From Elymus sibiricus (taxonomy: Eukaryota > Streptophyta > Magnoliopsida > Poales > Poaceae): a stretch of DNA of 64,000 nucleotides. The translations under genes and the position numbers were made by a program. The notes beneath the pieces are model-generated. The model was given only the letters and a program-made list of their open reading frames with translations, ran no database searches and was not told the origin of the DNA. The number at the start of each line of letters is the position of its first letter. Position 1 is the first letter of the stretch. The DNA is taken from positions 26,028,781 to 26,092,780 of the forward strand of contig CM077664.1 of the NCBI GenBank assembly GCA_039707655.1. The letters are read 5' to 3'. Shown here piece after piece: positions 43,293 through 56,077 of the stretch.

Positions 43293-44871
43293 ATGGACCG
43301 AAAGAAGACAGAGTTTCACAACCTCACTCAGGGCAATAGGACTGTCGAAGCTTATCAGCGAGAGTTTCTTAACTTATCCCGCTATGCTGAAGAAGACATA
43401 GCCACTGATGCTCGTAGACAGGAGAAGTTCCTCAATGGACTTCACCCAGACCTCAAGTTCGCCCTTACTGCTCAAGACTTCACTGACTTTGCCACTCTCG
43501 TGAACAAGGCTATCCGGATGGAGACTGCTCAGATGGAACACAAGGAGTCACAGAAACGCTATCGTGACGTTGGCTCATCCTCAGGCTCAGGACAAAGGCG
43601 TAAGATGTGGATCCCCAATAGCATGTATCGCCCAACTACCCCTGCGCCAAGGCCTTCCTATGCTGCACCCCGTCTGCCTCCTCCACCACCGAGGCAGCCA
43701 AGAGCTCAAGCTGCTCCACCACGTGCTGCCCCTCTTCGTCCTGAAGATGGTCTGTGCTTCAAGTGTCGCAAACCAGGTCACCTTGCCAAGGACTGCCGCC
43801 AGACTCAGAATCAATTGGCTTTTCCTCGTAATGGCCGTGGCAACAACCAGACCCGCAACTATACTACTGGGCTTGCTACTTATGGACGTGGGCAAGCTTA
43901 CCACGTTGACATTGAAGAAGTTCAGGAGCAACCTGATACTGTGATGGGTACCCTTCTCGTTAACTCAATACCTGCTTCTGTATTATTTGATTCTGGAGCA
44001 TCGCATTCATTCATGACAAAAGCATTTGCATTAGAACATGACATTGCATTTCAAAAGATGAACATGCCAGTAGTAGTCCGCACCCCTGGAGGTCAGTGTC
44101 AAACCACCATGATGGCACACAATGTCCCTGTTGAAATCAAAGGACTTGAATTCCTTGTTTCACCCATCATCCTGAAAACTTCCACCATAGACCTCATTCT
44201 AGGAATGGATTGGTTGAAAGCTCACATTGCTTCAATCAATTGTGCCACCAAAGTCGTCCAACTACTTCACCCCTCCGACGAGATAGTGAACTACACCGCC
44301 CGAATTACTCGGAATGCTGAAGCTCAGATATATGCTCTGAATGCATTGAACGCTTCACCTGTTGAGGGAATTGAGAACATTCCAGTTGTTCGCGATTTTC
44401 CGGACGTCTTCCCAGAAGAACTTCCAGGAATACCCCCTGTTAGAGCTGCCGAGTTCGTCATCGACTTAAAACCGGGCACCACTCCTATTGCGAAGCGCCC
44501 ATATAAGATGCCGTCGCATGAACTCCTTGAACTTAAGGAGGAAATTGACAAGTCACTGAAAAAGGGTTTCATCCGCCCCAGTTCTTCTGCTTGGGGAGCG
44601 CCTTCTCTCTTTGTTAAGAAGAAGGATGGAACAAACCGATTGGTCCAGGATTATCGGCCTATTAACCAAGCTACAATCCAGAACAAGTACCCACTCCCCC
44701 GGATCAATGATCTTTATGATCAGCTTGCTGGATCCTCTGTGTTCTCTAAACTCGACTTAAGGTTGGGTTATCATCAGATCCAAGTTCGTAAGGAGGATAT
44801 TCCGAAAAACGCTTTCGTTACTCGGTATGGATCATATGAGTACACCGTCATGTCCTTCGGATTGACTAATG
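43293..44871 (+). CDS. Element F gag C-terminus, protease and RT 5' half
   Basis: Residues 1-100 complete the gag core ('[20 protein letters not shown]'). A Pro-rich linker leads to one knuckle ([14 protein letters not shown]), then protease ([21 protein letters not shown]). RT follows from about residue 365 ([42 protein letters not shown]) up to 'MSFGLTN'. Element G interrupts at 44871 after TSD TAATG, so the apparent 31-residue tail encoded to 44966 belongs to the G LTR. The catalytic YLDD lies in the next segment at 55138. Confidence 0.9.
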
Positions 44872-45114
44872 TGTTGACACCTGATTTTGGCACGATGCAA
44901 AATACAGTGAAGGTGGACTCAAGTGGGAAGATCTTCTATACGTGGAAGTTCATATTGCCGTTGTGAAAGGCTTGCCGCCCGAGCAGAAGCTTGCTGCTGT
45001 GAAAAGCTTGCCGGTGAGATCTTGCCGCCCGAGCGAAGAGCTTACCGACGTGAAAAGGCTTGCCGGGTGTGCCTTGCCGGTTTTGAGTGCTTGCCGATTT
45101 CAGTGAAGACCCAA

Positions 45115-45355
45115 ACAGAGGATGACCCGGCAAGAGGATGACCCGGCAAGAAGATGATCTGGCAGGAGATGATCCGGCAAGGAGATAGCCCGGCAGGGAG
45201 ATGACCTGGCAGGAGATGACCCGGCAAGAAGATGATCTGGCAGGAGATGATCCGGCAAGGAGATAGCCCGGCAGGGAGATGACCTGGCAGGAGATGATCC
45301 GGCAAGGAGATAGCCCGGCAGGGAGATGACCTGGCAGGAGATGATCCGGCAAGAT
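45115..45355 (+). repeat. Minisatellite of 15-16-bp units in the element G LTR
   Basis: About 15 units of the form GATGAYCCGGCAAGGA or GATGACCTGGCAGGA follow each other, with a four-to-five-unit higher-order order repeated about three times. The same array is at about 54235-54475 in the 3' LTR. The long minus-strand ORFs here are by-products of the repeat. Confidence 0.9.
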
Positions 45356-45742
45356 ACCCTGATGGTGGTCCCAGGAAGGTGACAGCTCGAGAGATAACTT
45401 GGAAAGCTTGCCGGTGTTGGCTTGCCAGCATGAGAGCTTGCCGGCGTGGAAATCTTACCGGCGAACAGAAGAGGAAGATGGGCTCGAAGGATTATCTAGA
45501 TGACCTCAGATGGAAAAGCGATCAACAGAAGAATTGTTCGAAGCATACAAATTTGGTATTATGATCATCTCAATCGGAGGTCATATGCACGGCCCACGCC
45601 AGGAGCAAGACAGGAGATTGGGCCGGATTCGAGCTGAATTCAGTTTAGGAAAAACTTAGAAGTATAGAACATAATTTGGTATACTTTTCTTGTAAGGAAA
45701 GCTTAGATGAGTCCTTTACTTGTACGGGAAGTCCAGCCGCCC

Positions 45743-45751
45743 TTTATATAT
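45743..45751 (+). promoter_or_regulatory. TATA box of element G 5' LTR
   Basis: CCCTTTATATATG, repeated in the 3' LTR at 54863-54871. Confidence 0.7.
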
Positions 45752-46017
45752 GTTGGGGTGACGGCCGATTACGATTATCAATCGATCAAACAAAACAATC
45801 TACTTTTCACGTACTGTCTTTACTTTCGTTTATCGCTAAACCCTAGAAACCCTAGGGCGAGGTTTACCTTTGTTGCTTTGCTCGGAAAGCATCCGTTCTC
45901 CTCTCCGAAATTGAGGGACCCCTTTGTTGCTTTGCTTGAAAAGCATCCACCCCTCGCTGCGAAAGTGCGAGGATTATCGTTGTGTTGCGCGGTGCAATTT
46001 TCTGCGCCAACACAAAT

Positions 46018-46035
46018 TGGCGACTCCGCTGGGGA
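46018..46035 (+). other. Primer-binding site of element G
   Basis: TGGCGACTCCGCTGGGGA begins five bases after the LTR. It has the form of a tRNA 3'-end complement (TGG start), but I cannot name the tRNA with confidence. Confidence 0.75.
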
Positions 46036-46104
46036 CGGAAGGACGCCGAGTACTTCCAATCTACTCGGCGACAAGAAGAACAAGGGCAACATCCACTTGA
46101 CAAG

Positions 46105-49100
46105 ATGATCACCGATCCCAATAGCAGCAGCGACATCAACCCCGACAACATCATCCCTGCCGCAATGGAAGATCTCTCGGAAGAAGATCGGCTGGAGATT
46201 GAACGTGTACTTGAAGAGTGGAGGAAGATGATGCTGGCGGGATTCCAGAAAACTCGAAACGGTGTCATCAAAAAGGTGACTACGCCAAGTGCGATGCCGA
46301 GTAATTCAGATCTACTCGGCACTGAGGTAAAACAATCAAACGAAGAACTTGCTCATCTAATTGATGCATCTGTAGCTAGCAAATTTGGATCCAGCATGAC
46401 AAATACGATGCAAGCACTTTCCAAATCCATGGCTGATAAATTTGAGGAGCTTAAAGAACAAATTAGTAAAGATTTAGGAATTGTTTCATCTCATCATGCT
46501 CAATCATTGGGGCAACATGTTGAACATGCATCCGCAAACGTAGATCAAACTCATGTTGCTCTAAATAATGATCAAAGTGGCTGGAACCACATTAGTAGTT
46601 CGGCCGATAATTTTATTCCTAATGTTGCTCCTCCTATTGTTTCTACTTCGGTTGCACAAAGTTATGATAGCAATAACCGAAGTAGGGTTTTGAATTCAAA
46701 TCTGCAACAACCCTATTATCAAACAGTAGCGTATACCATGCCACCGAGTTACAATCGACTCGGAGCAAACTCGCCACCAAGTTACAACCAACTCGGTGTA
46801 AACCCGCCGGTTCACAATCAATTCGGTATGAATCCTCACCGAATTATAAATAATTCGGAGACTATGCCGCCAGCTGCCAGTACTGGGATTCCGTATGGGC
46901 CGGTGCTTGATTCACATGTTAATGATCCTCCGTTGCAAACTTCATATGCTCAAACCGTATTGCCGGAGAATCCACAACAAGCCGCTGTTCCACCAACCTA
47001 TGTTAGTGTAAAAGATCAGATGATTGACATACTGAGTCAATACGGTTTAGCACCGAAAGGTACAACACGTACCTATCGGAAACCATACCCCGAGTACCTT
47101 GAATCCACTCCTTATCCTCGAGGTGTTAGGATTCCTGATTTTGTTAAGTTCACCGGGGAAGGTGGTAGATCTACTGTTGAACATGTGGCACAATTCTTAG
47201 CACAATGCAGTGAGTTTGGTAATTCAGATATTTATAGAGTTAGACTATTTCCTTTGTCTTTAACCGGCACTGCATTTACTTGGTTTTCATCCCTTGCTCC
47301 TAACTCTATTTCTTCATGGGCACAATTAGAGCAACGATTTCATGAGTACTTCTATAGCGGTGAAACTGAGCTTCGGCTTTCTGACTTAACTATGGTTAGG
47401 CAGAAGTATAATGAGCCGGTGCATGATTACATTCGAAGGTTTAGGGATGTAAAGAACCGCTGCTACAGCTTAACTATAGCCGAAAAGGACTTGGCTGATC
47501 TAGCTTTTTCAGGTTTACTTGCTCACATTAAAGATAAGCTAGAAGGGCAGGAATTTTTAGATGTTAACCAAGTATTACAAAAGGCTTTGGCGCAGGAAAA
47601 CCGAGCTAGAGAGGTTAAGCAATCTAGTCGGTTTAGAGATAACAAAAACAAAGATAAGGTTATTCCTGCTGTTAATACTTTAGAGTGTGAAAGTGATTCG
47701 GCTAGTGATGATGAGTCAGACATATGTGTAGCCGAATGGATTCAAACGCCAAAGTCCAAACCTTTTGTGTGTCCTGCTTTAAAACCTACACCTGCTAAGA
47801 GAGAGGAGATTAAATATACTTTTGATGTTAGCAAGTGTGATAGAATCTTTGACATGTTATTGCAAGGGAAACAAATAAGATTGAGAGGAGGCCATGTGAT
47901 CCCATCTCCGGAAGAATTGGGACGAAAAGCTTACTGTAAGTGGCATCATTCTTTTTCACATGCTACTAATGATTGTAACATTTTTCGTCGACAGGTGCAA
48001 TCGGCTATTAACGAAGGACGATTGACATTCACAGAAGATGCCAAGATGAAACTCGATAGTGATCCTTTCCCTATTAATGTGATCGAGTTTGACGGCAAGA
48101 AGATGCTAATTCGGTCGGATCAGACCGAGTCAGCCAAGGAAAAGAATACTGTTGATGAGAATGCTCCGCCAAGAATGATTAAACCCAAGAATCCAGAGGT
48201 TGGAGTATGGAAGGTTAATGGAAGTAGAAAGCAAGGACCAAGGCCAAAGCCGAATGTTAGCATGCTGTTGGAAAAATACACTTCACGTAGAAACAACAGT
48301 GTGTTCAATCGGCTTGGAGGGGTTAAGCGTCCGAGATCTCCTTCTGGGTTTGGTCAGGGTTATGGCACGGCAGGAGACAGCCCGCCAAGACAGCCCGGCA
48401 AGATGACCTGCCAGACGACCCAGCAAGGCGAACAGCAGTCGTGTTTCCTAATGGAACCGGCTCATTGGGGATGCCCACCTCCTCTGTATCCATATTTTCC
48501 TCCGTGTCCTCCGTGGGGGTTTAATCCATGGGCACCATACCCTATGGGACCACCGGGTTGTTTTCAGTTAGAATTGAATCAGCCGAATGCTATACACAGG
48601 GGACCAGTGCGTCAGAAAAGAACTCGTTTCAATGAAGACACGATTCGAGGGAATCGGTCACCAGTGCACCAGACGGATGGCAGAAACAGTACTGGTCGCG
48701 GGCTCACTTGGGTGCACAAGCCCGTAAAGGAAATCGAAGAATGTCAACCGGCTGGAGCTGCCGAAAACAATTCAGGAAGAGAGGACGTTGCCGGGTTGAA
48801 AGATAATTCGGCTCAGAGAAAAGATGCCAATGCAAATACTGTATCTTTCGGCGTGACTCGGAAAGCTGGATCGGTTGGCGTAATTATCGATCCACTCATC
48901 AGAGAAAACAGTCCACGTATATCCCCTACTCAGTCTCCCGTTACTTTTGGCTCATTCAATCAAGGTGGGAACCCGAATTCCAGCGGGAGCCAGAAGTTTG
49001 CGATAGGGAGTGTATCTCGTCATTGGAAAGACATTCCTATTACTCAGTACAGGCCGGGTTACTCAGGGAGGCGCAAGTGTGCCGGCAAGCTTTTTGACCG

Positions 49101-50367
49101 GCAAGCTTTTCACCCAGCAAGATCTTTGCCGAGATACTCAGGAGGAAGTCAATACAAGCCGAGTAACTCAGGGGGCAGCTCTGTCGCTCCAGGGACTAAA
49201 CCAGAACCTCGATGGTGTCCGACAGGACTGAATCACACTCAGAAATGCCGAGTGCAGCGGCTGCGAGCGTTGGAGATCAGAGAAGAGACAGCCAAAAAGG
49301 AGCGGGACGAGCTATTCAATAAGGAGAAACCAAAGATACCCCGATTGGCGTGGAAGGAAAAGCAGAAGGTACAACACGTGCCTATCGGGAACCATACCCC
49401 GGCAAGCTCGGTATCGGCAGGTTCGACAAACCCGTCTTCGCCAAGTCCGAACCCGGCAAGCCAGGCAAGCCCGACAAGCCCGGTGTGGAAAGAAAAGGGT
49501 GTTGCCGATAACTTGGTTGATACTCCCGCAGGCTCGTTTGATGCAATCACCAGTTATCCGGGAGATACTGCCCACGACTCGGAAGATGATGACAAGTACT
49601 CAGACAATGACATGGCAGACGACAAGGCTGACGGCGTCAACTCAGAGGGTAATACCGACTCGGAGCATGGCAACGATATATTCACTGACATGGATATTAA
49701 CATGGTTTTTGCGTTACCCGCCGAGTTCCGTGCGCCTGAGTCTGAAGTTGCCGAGTTGGTTCTTGGGCCAAGTAAGGCTATGTTTGAGAAACCAAAGAAG
49801 CCCGACAAGCACTTGAAGCCATTATTCATTAGGGGACATATTGACGGCAAGCCCATTGGGCGCATGCTTGTCGATGGCGGCGCAGGTGTTAATATCATGC
49901 CCCTTTCGGTGTTTTCCAACCTAGACCGAAAGGAAAGCGAGCTAATGTGAACCAACATGGGACTCAGTGGGTTCTCGGGAGAGCTATCTGAAGCCAAGGG
50001 CGTTATATCTATGGAACTTACAGTTGGAAGCAAGACGTTGCCGACTGCTTTCTTTGTAGTTGATGTCAAAGGCAGATACATTGTTCTGTTGAGGCGTGAC
50101 TGGATCCATGCGAATTGTTGCATCCCATCTACTTTGCATCAGTGCTTGATTCAATGGGTAGATGATGATGTGGAGGTGATTGGAGCAGACAACTCTACTT
50201 GCATAGCCTTGACGGAAGCGCCGGTTGATTGGCAACTCAGTGATATGCAATGCTTGACCAGTAGAGATCTATCAGACTATGACTACATTAGTATAGGTAG
50301 GGATGGTTTTGTACCTATAAATGTACAGCCGGCTGATGTAGCTCGGCTTAATAATTTATCTATGTAA
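46105..50367 (+). pseudogene. Element G gag and protease, two in-frame stops
   Basis: The ATG at 46105 is the first sensible start; the open frame itself begins in the LTR at 45982. The N-terminal 330 residues are low-complexity with a helical stretch. The gag core spans roughly 47080-47640 ('FTGEGGRSTVEHVAQFL', 'WFSSLAPNSISSWAQLEQRF', 'YIRRFRDVKNRCY'). A Cys/His motif ('YCKWHHSFSHATNDC') follows, then a long Pro/Ser-rich region containing CCGGCAAG-derived segments. A retropepsin site (MLVDGGAGVNIMP) comes next. TGA at 49948-49950 and TAA at 50365-50367 break the frame without changing it. Both lie in the protease-RT linker region. Confidence 0.85.
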
Positions 50368-53300
50368 ATGATGAATAAAGAAGATAGTATTAAATGGTTA
50401 CAAAAATGTACAGAAGAGTATCGTTCCGGCAAGAACGATATGCATGAAACTATTGAGGAGTTTGAAGATATGGACAAGCTTGGGCACGGGTTCTCATCGG
50501 CTGATCCACTTGAAGAAATAGACATTGGTGACGGAAGCACTCTGAGACCTACATTCATCAATGCTAACTTGGAGGCCGATCAGAAAGGCACGGTAACTGA
50601 GTTACTTAAAGAATTTGTTGATTGCTTTGCTTGGAACTATACCGAGATGCCTGGCTTAAATAGAGATTTGGTAGAGCATAGATTACCTATCAAACCTGGT
50701 TTTAGGCCGTATAAACAACCCCGTAGGAATTTTAATCCTGATATGTATGACCGCATCAAAGAGGAAGTTGATCGGTTGATAAAAGCAAAGTTTATTCGGC
50801 CATGTAGATATGCAGATTGGGTATCTAATATTGTTCCTGTTGAGAAGAAGGGCACCGGCAAGATTAGAATATGTGTTGATTTTAGAGACCTGAATAAAGC
50901 TACTCCGAAAGATGAATACCTGATGCCTATTGCCGACATCCTTATTAATAATGCCTCCGGACATAGAATAATCAGTTTTTAGATGGTAATGCTGGTTATA
51001 ATCAGATACTTATGGCCGAAAAGGACATGTCTAAGACTGCTTTTCGGTGTCCTGGCTTTGTCGGCTTGTTTGAATGGGTAGTTATGACTTTTGGGTTAAA
51101 GAATGCCGGTGCTACATATCAACGTGCCATGAATCTAATATTTCATGATCTTCTTGGCATTATATTGGAAATATACATTGATGATATAGTTGTTAAATCG
51201 GATGGGTTTGAACATCATCTTGCCGATTTACGACTTGGTTTTGAGAGAATGCGCCGGTATGGGTTAAAAATGAATCCCCTTAAATGTGCTTTTGGTGTGT
51301 CGGCTGGAAAATTCTTGGGGTTTATAATTCATGAAGGTGGTATAGAGATTGACCCTAAGAAAGTGGAGGCAATCAAAAATCTAGAGCAGCCGACTTGCAA
51401 AAGAGATGTGGAAAAGTTATTGGGAAAAATCAATTACTTGAGACGATTCATATCTAACTTGGCGGGGAAGATTGAATCGTTTGCTCCAATACTCTGGCTA
51501 AAGAATGAAGCCGAATTCACTTGGGGGGCAGAACAACAGGACGCTTTTAATAACATAAAGAGATATTTGTTGAATCCTCCGGTGTTGCGTGCACCCAAAT
51601 CTGGTACGCCGTTCAAATTATACATTGCTGCGCAAGATAGAGTGATCGGCGCAGCGTTGGCGCAAGAAGATGGCGGCAAGGAATACATCATAGCATACTT
51701 AAGTCGTCGTTTGATTGACACCGAAACTCGGTACGTGTTTATTGAGAAATTATGCTTATCCTTATATTATGCATGTACCACGTTTCGACCTTATTTGCTG
51801 TCCAGTACTTGTGTAATAGCTTGTCAAGCCGACGTAGTTAAATACATGTTGCAAAGACCGATTCTTAGTGGTAGGATTGGTAAATGGGCTTATGCATTGA
51901 TAGAGTATGATTTGACATATGAATCGTTGCGTGCTATGAAAGGTCAAGTTATCGCCGATTTCATTGTTAATCATAGAGTTAGAGATGAGGAAGTTATCAA
52001 TTATGTTAGCATATGCCCATGGAAACTTTATTTTGATGGATCGGTTTGTAGAGAGGGGCAAGGCGTCGGCAATGTTTTGATTTCTCCTAATAATGTTATA
52101 TATGAAACATCGGTTCGCTTAGAATATCCTTGCACAAATAACCAAGCTGAGTATGAGGCTCTTTTGTTTGGTTTACAAAATTTACTGCATATGGGTATTA
52201 AGGATGTGGATGCTTTTGGTGATTCGCTTCTGGTAGTGCAGCAAATTAAAGGCGAATTCCAGTGTTTTGACGGGTTGTTAAATAGTTATTTGGACCGATG
52301 TTTAGACATAATCAAGTCTCTAGATACGTTCACCATCCATCATATACCTAGAGAAGAAAATTCTAGGGCTAATTCTTTAGCACAGCAAGCATCTGGTTAT
52401 AATATCAGTAGAGGAAAGTTCTTCATTTTAGAAAAACCGATGTTGATTGCTGCAAAGGGTGAGGCTGAGTTACAAATAACCAAGTTATCACCAGTGACCG
52501 AGCCCGGCGAGCTCGGCGCCGGCAGGCCCGGCAAACCTGTCTCCGGCAAGCCCGGCACCGGCAATAATTCGGAGACTGAAGATTGGAGGGTTCCTTTGAT
52601 TAATCATTTAAAAGATCCAAGTCAAACAAGGGATAGGAAAATTCGGCGGCAAGCTTTGAAGTATACTCTGTTTAACGACGAGTTACATCGCCGAACTATA
52701 GATGGGCTACTGTTAAAATGCTTGGATTCTGACCAATCTAAATTAGCCATGGGTGAAGTGCATGAAGGCATATGTGGGACACACCAGTCGGCTCATAAGA
52801 TGCGATGGTTGATAAAAAGAGCAGGTTTTTATTGGCCGACTTTGTTAGAAGATTGCTTCCGTTATTATAAAGGCTGTGAGGCTTGTCAGAAGTTTGGCAA
52901 TATACAATTAGCACCCGCAGCTATGTTGAATCCCATAATTAAACCGTGGCCTTTTAGAGGATGGGGCTTAGATTTTATTGGTGAAATACATCCTTCATCT
53001 TCTAAACAACATCGCTTCATCCTGGTAGCTACTGATTATTTCACCAAGTGGACAGAAGCGGTTCCTTTAAGAAATATGATTCATAGAGAAGTGATTAATT
53101 TTGTTTTAGAGCATATTGTTCATAGATTCGGTATTCCTCAAACTTTCACTACTGATCAAGGTGCTTCTTTTATGTCTCATCAATTTCGTGAGTTTGCCGA
53201 ATCTTATGGGATTAAGTTGTTGAATTCGTCGCCTTATTATGCTCAAGCTAATGGACAGGCCGAATCTAGCAATAAAACTTTGATCAAGCTCATCAAGAAA

Positions 53301-53831
53301 AAGATTGAAGAAAATCCGAGAAGGTGGCACGAAGTGCTTTCGGAAGCTTTATGGGCTCATCGAATATCTAAGCATGGAGCTACTCAAGTATCACCTTTTG
53401 AGCTAGTGTATGGCCAGGAGGCGGTGTTACCCGTGGAAATTAAGTTGCAAGCTCTTAGGGTAGCCAGACAAAACGATTTGTCGGCTGTGGAGTACACTGA
53501 TTTGATGATGGACAAAATAGATGGTATTCCAGAAGAAAGATTAAAAGCTTTGCGAGAGATTGAGAAAGAAAAATTAAGAGTAACCAAGGCTTATAACAAA
53601 AGGGTGAAAGAAAAATCGTTTCAAATAGGAGATTTAGTATGGAAAACGATTTTACCCATTGGAACTAAGGACAGAAAATTCGGCAAGTGGTCGCCGAGTT
53701 GGGAAGGTCCATATAAAGTCGTAGAGATTGTTCCCGGCAATTCATATTTTGTACAATCTTTGCAAGGAGGGAAGTTGTCTAAAGCCCTCAACGGCAAATA
53801 TCTGAAGAAATACCACCCGAGCGTGTGGTAA
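50368..53831 (+). pseudogene. Element G pol: RT, RNase H, second RNase H, integrase; one frameshift
   Basis: RT begins in the frame at 50368 (FIRPCRYADWVSNIVPV, ICVDFRDLNKATPKD). It shifts at a five-T run (50976-50980) into the frame 51012-53831, whose catalytic site YIDDIVVK is intact. RNase H follows, then the archaic-type RNase H (LYFDGSV, NNQAEYEALLFGL, HIPREENSRANSL), a GC-rich linker (PGELGAGRPGKPVSGKPG), and the integrase HHCC module (HEGICGTHQ...CEACQ). The catalytic core (GLDFIGEI, TTDQGASFM, NGQAESSNKT) has all three acidic residues. The frame ends TAA at 53829-53831 after a GPYKVV-type motif. Confidence 0.88.
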
Positions 53832-53975
53832 GAAGCCTAATTAGGCAATGGCCGATACGTAATTATCGCCCTGAGAAGTATAGATGGCCGATGGAATGTT
53901 GACGTCGTCCTTAGAGCAAGCATGGCGCAAGTTATTTTTTGGCATGCAAGCTTTGCCGAAAAACAGGGGGGCATG
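53832..53975 (+). other. Element G short 3' non-coding region and PPT
   Basis: 144 bases without a gene, ending in the purine run AAAAACAGGGGGGCA (about 53959-53973) just before the 3' LTR. Confidence 0.75.
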
Positions 53976-55132
53976 TGTTGACACCTGATTTTGGCACGAT
54001 GCAAAATACAGTGAAGGTGGACTCAAGTGGGAAGATCTTCTATACGTGGAAGTTCATATTGCCGTTGTGAAAGGCTTGCCGCTGTGAAATCTTACCGCCC
54101 GAGCAGAAGCTTGCTGCTGTGAAAAGCTTGCCGGTGAGATCTTGCCGCCCGAGCGAAGAGCTTGCCGACGTGAAAAGGCTTGCCGGGTGTGCCTTGCCGG
54201 TTTTGAGTGCTTGCCGATTTCAGTGAAGACCCAAACAGAGGATGACCCGGCAAGAGGATGACCCGGCAAGAAGATGATCTGGCAGGAGATGATCCGGCAA
54301 GGAGATAGCCCGGCAGGGAGATGACCTGGCAGGAGATGACCCGGCAAGAAGATGATCTGGCAGGAGATGATCCGGCAAGGAGATAGCCCGGCAGGGAGAT
54401 GACCTGGCAGGAGATGATCCGGCAAGGAGATAGCCCGACAGGGAGATGACCTGGCAAGAGATGATCCGGCAAGATACCCTGATGGTGGTCCCAGGAAGGT
54501 GACAGCTCGAGAGATAACTTGGAAAGCTTGCCAGTGTGGGCTTGCCAGCATGAGAGCTTGCCGGCGTGGAAATCTTACCGGCGAACAGAAGAGGAAGATG
54601 GGCTCGAAGGATTATCTAGATGACCTCAGATGGAAAAGCGATCAACAGAAGAATTGTTCGAAGCATACAAATTTGGTATTATGATCATCTCAATCGGAGG
54701 TCATATGCACGGCCCACGCCAGGAGCAAGACAGGAGATTGGGGTGGATTCGAGCTGAATTCAGTTTAGGAAAAACTTAGAATTATAGGACATAATTTGGT
54801 ATACTTTTCTTGTAAGGAAAGCTTAGATGAGTCCTTTACTTGTACGGGAAGTCCAGCCCCCCTTTATATATGTTGGGGTGACGGCCGATTACGATTATCA
54901 ATCGATCAAACAAAACAATCTACTTTTCACGTACTGTCTTTACTTTCGTTTATCGCTAAACCCTAGAAACCCTAGGGCGAGGTTTACCTTTGTTGCTTTG
55001 CTCGGAAAGCATCCGTTCTCCTCTCCGAAATTGAGGGACCCCTTTGTTGCTTTGCTTGAAAAGCATCCGCCCCTCGCTGCGAAAGTGCGAGGATTATCGT
55101 TGTGTTGCGCGGTGCAATTTTCTGCGCCAACA
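53976..55132 (+). repeat. Element G 3' LTR (1157 bp)
   Basis: Nearly identical to 44872-46012 over its full length, with a 16-bp insertion near 54085 and about 11 substitutions. It ends CCAACA before TSD TAATG, after which F pol resumes. Confidence 0.95.
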
Positions 55133-55137
55133 TAATG

Positions 55138-56077
55138 CTCCAGCAACCTTCTCTCGGTTGATGAACTATATCTTCATGGACTACCTCGACAAGTTCGTCG
55201 TGGTTTATTTGGATGATATCCTTATATTTTCCAAGAATGAAGAAGAACACGCCGAACATCTTCGGCTTGTATTGGAGAGACTGCGAGAACATCAACTGTA
55301 TGCCAAATTCTCCAAGTGTGAATTCTGGTTATCTGAGGTGGCCTATCTTGGTCACGTGATTTCCAAAGATGGCATTGCCGTTTACCCAGAACGAGTTCAG
55401 GCTATTCTTGACTGGACTCCCCCAAAGAATGTAAAGCAAGTCAGAAGTTTTCTCGGTCTTGCTAGCTATTGCCGCCGCTTCATCGAGAACTTCTCCAAGA
55501 TTGCTAAACCACTGACTGATCTGCTTCACAAAGGCGTTAAGTTTGAGTGGACAGAAAAATGTCAGGATAGTTTCCAAACACTCAAGGACAAGTTGACATC
55601 TGCCCCAGTGCTAGCTCCTCCTGATTCTCGCAAGGACTTTGTGAGATACTGCGATGCCTCCCGTCAAGGATTAGGCTGTGTCCTAATGAAAGAGCGTAAA
55701 GTAATTGCTTATGGCTCTCGTCAATTGTGTCCTCACGAAGATAAGTATCCAACACATGATCTCGAGTTAGCAGCAGTTATCTATGCTTTGAAGCTGTGGC
55801 GACATTACCTTCTCGGTAATCGTTGCGAGATATACACGGACCACCAAAGTCTGAAGTATCTATATACTCAACCAGATTTGAACCTTCGCCAGCAAAGATG
55901 GCTCGAGACAATAGCCGACTATGACATGGATATCTCTTATACCCCTGGCAAGGCTACTGTAATGGCCGATGACTTGACTCGCAAGTCTTATTGCAACAAC
56001 ATCATGGTTCAGCAAGCACAGCCTCATCTTTATGAAGAGCTACGCAAGATGAACGTCCATATTGTTCCTCATGGTTA
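55138..56077 (+). CDS. Element F pol, middle part: RT catalytic half and RNase H
   Basis: It resumes the RT exactly where element G cut it ([13 protein letters not shown]). It holds the catalytic motif [11 protein letters not shown], the RT thumb ('[22 protein letters not shown]') and RNase H with its acidic residues ([36 protein letters not shown]). It is cut at 56077 by element H after TSD GGTTA. The open frame happens to run on in phase into the H LTR to 56414, giving a spurious tail. Intact within this segment. Confidence 0.9.

Larger units (their letters stand above)
44872..46012 (+). repeat. Element G 5' LTR (1141 bp)
   Basis: It starts TGTTGACACCTG and ends GCGCCAACA. It contains a minisatellite (45115-45355) and at least twelve copies of CCGGCAAG/CTTGCCGG. 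The TATA box (TTTATATAT) is at 45743-45751. A 16-bp stretch present in the 3' LTR near 54085 is missing here. Confidence 0.95.
44872..55132 (+). mobile_element. Element G: young Tat-lineage Gypsy element in F RT
   Basis: LTRs 44872-46012 and 53976-55132, perfect TSD TAATG (44867-44871; 55133-55137), primer site, gag-protease, pol with a second RNase H, PPT. Total 10,261 bp. The LTRs differ at about 11 sites plus one 16-bp indel by eye. At the commonly used grass rate of 1.3e-8 per site per year this is roughly 0.4 million years. Despite that, gag-pol carries two stops and a one-base deletion. Confidence 0.95.

Noticed and set aside
45115..45355. Possible CRISPR-like array
   Set aside because: Units are contiguous and degenerate without unique spacers, and this is a plant LTR.
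44936..45431. Minus-strand ORFs of 130-165 residues with repeating Ser/Pro/Leu text (also 54054-54551)
   Set aside because: Direct by-product of the G LTR minisatellite; the repeat has no stop in those frames.
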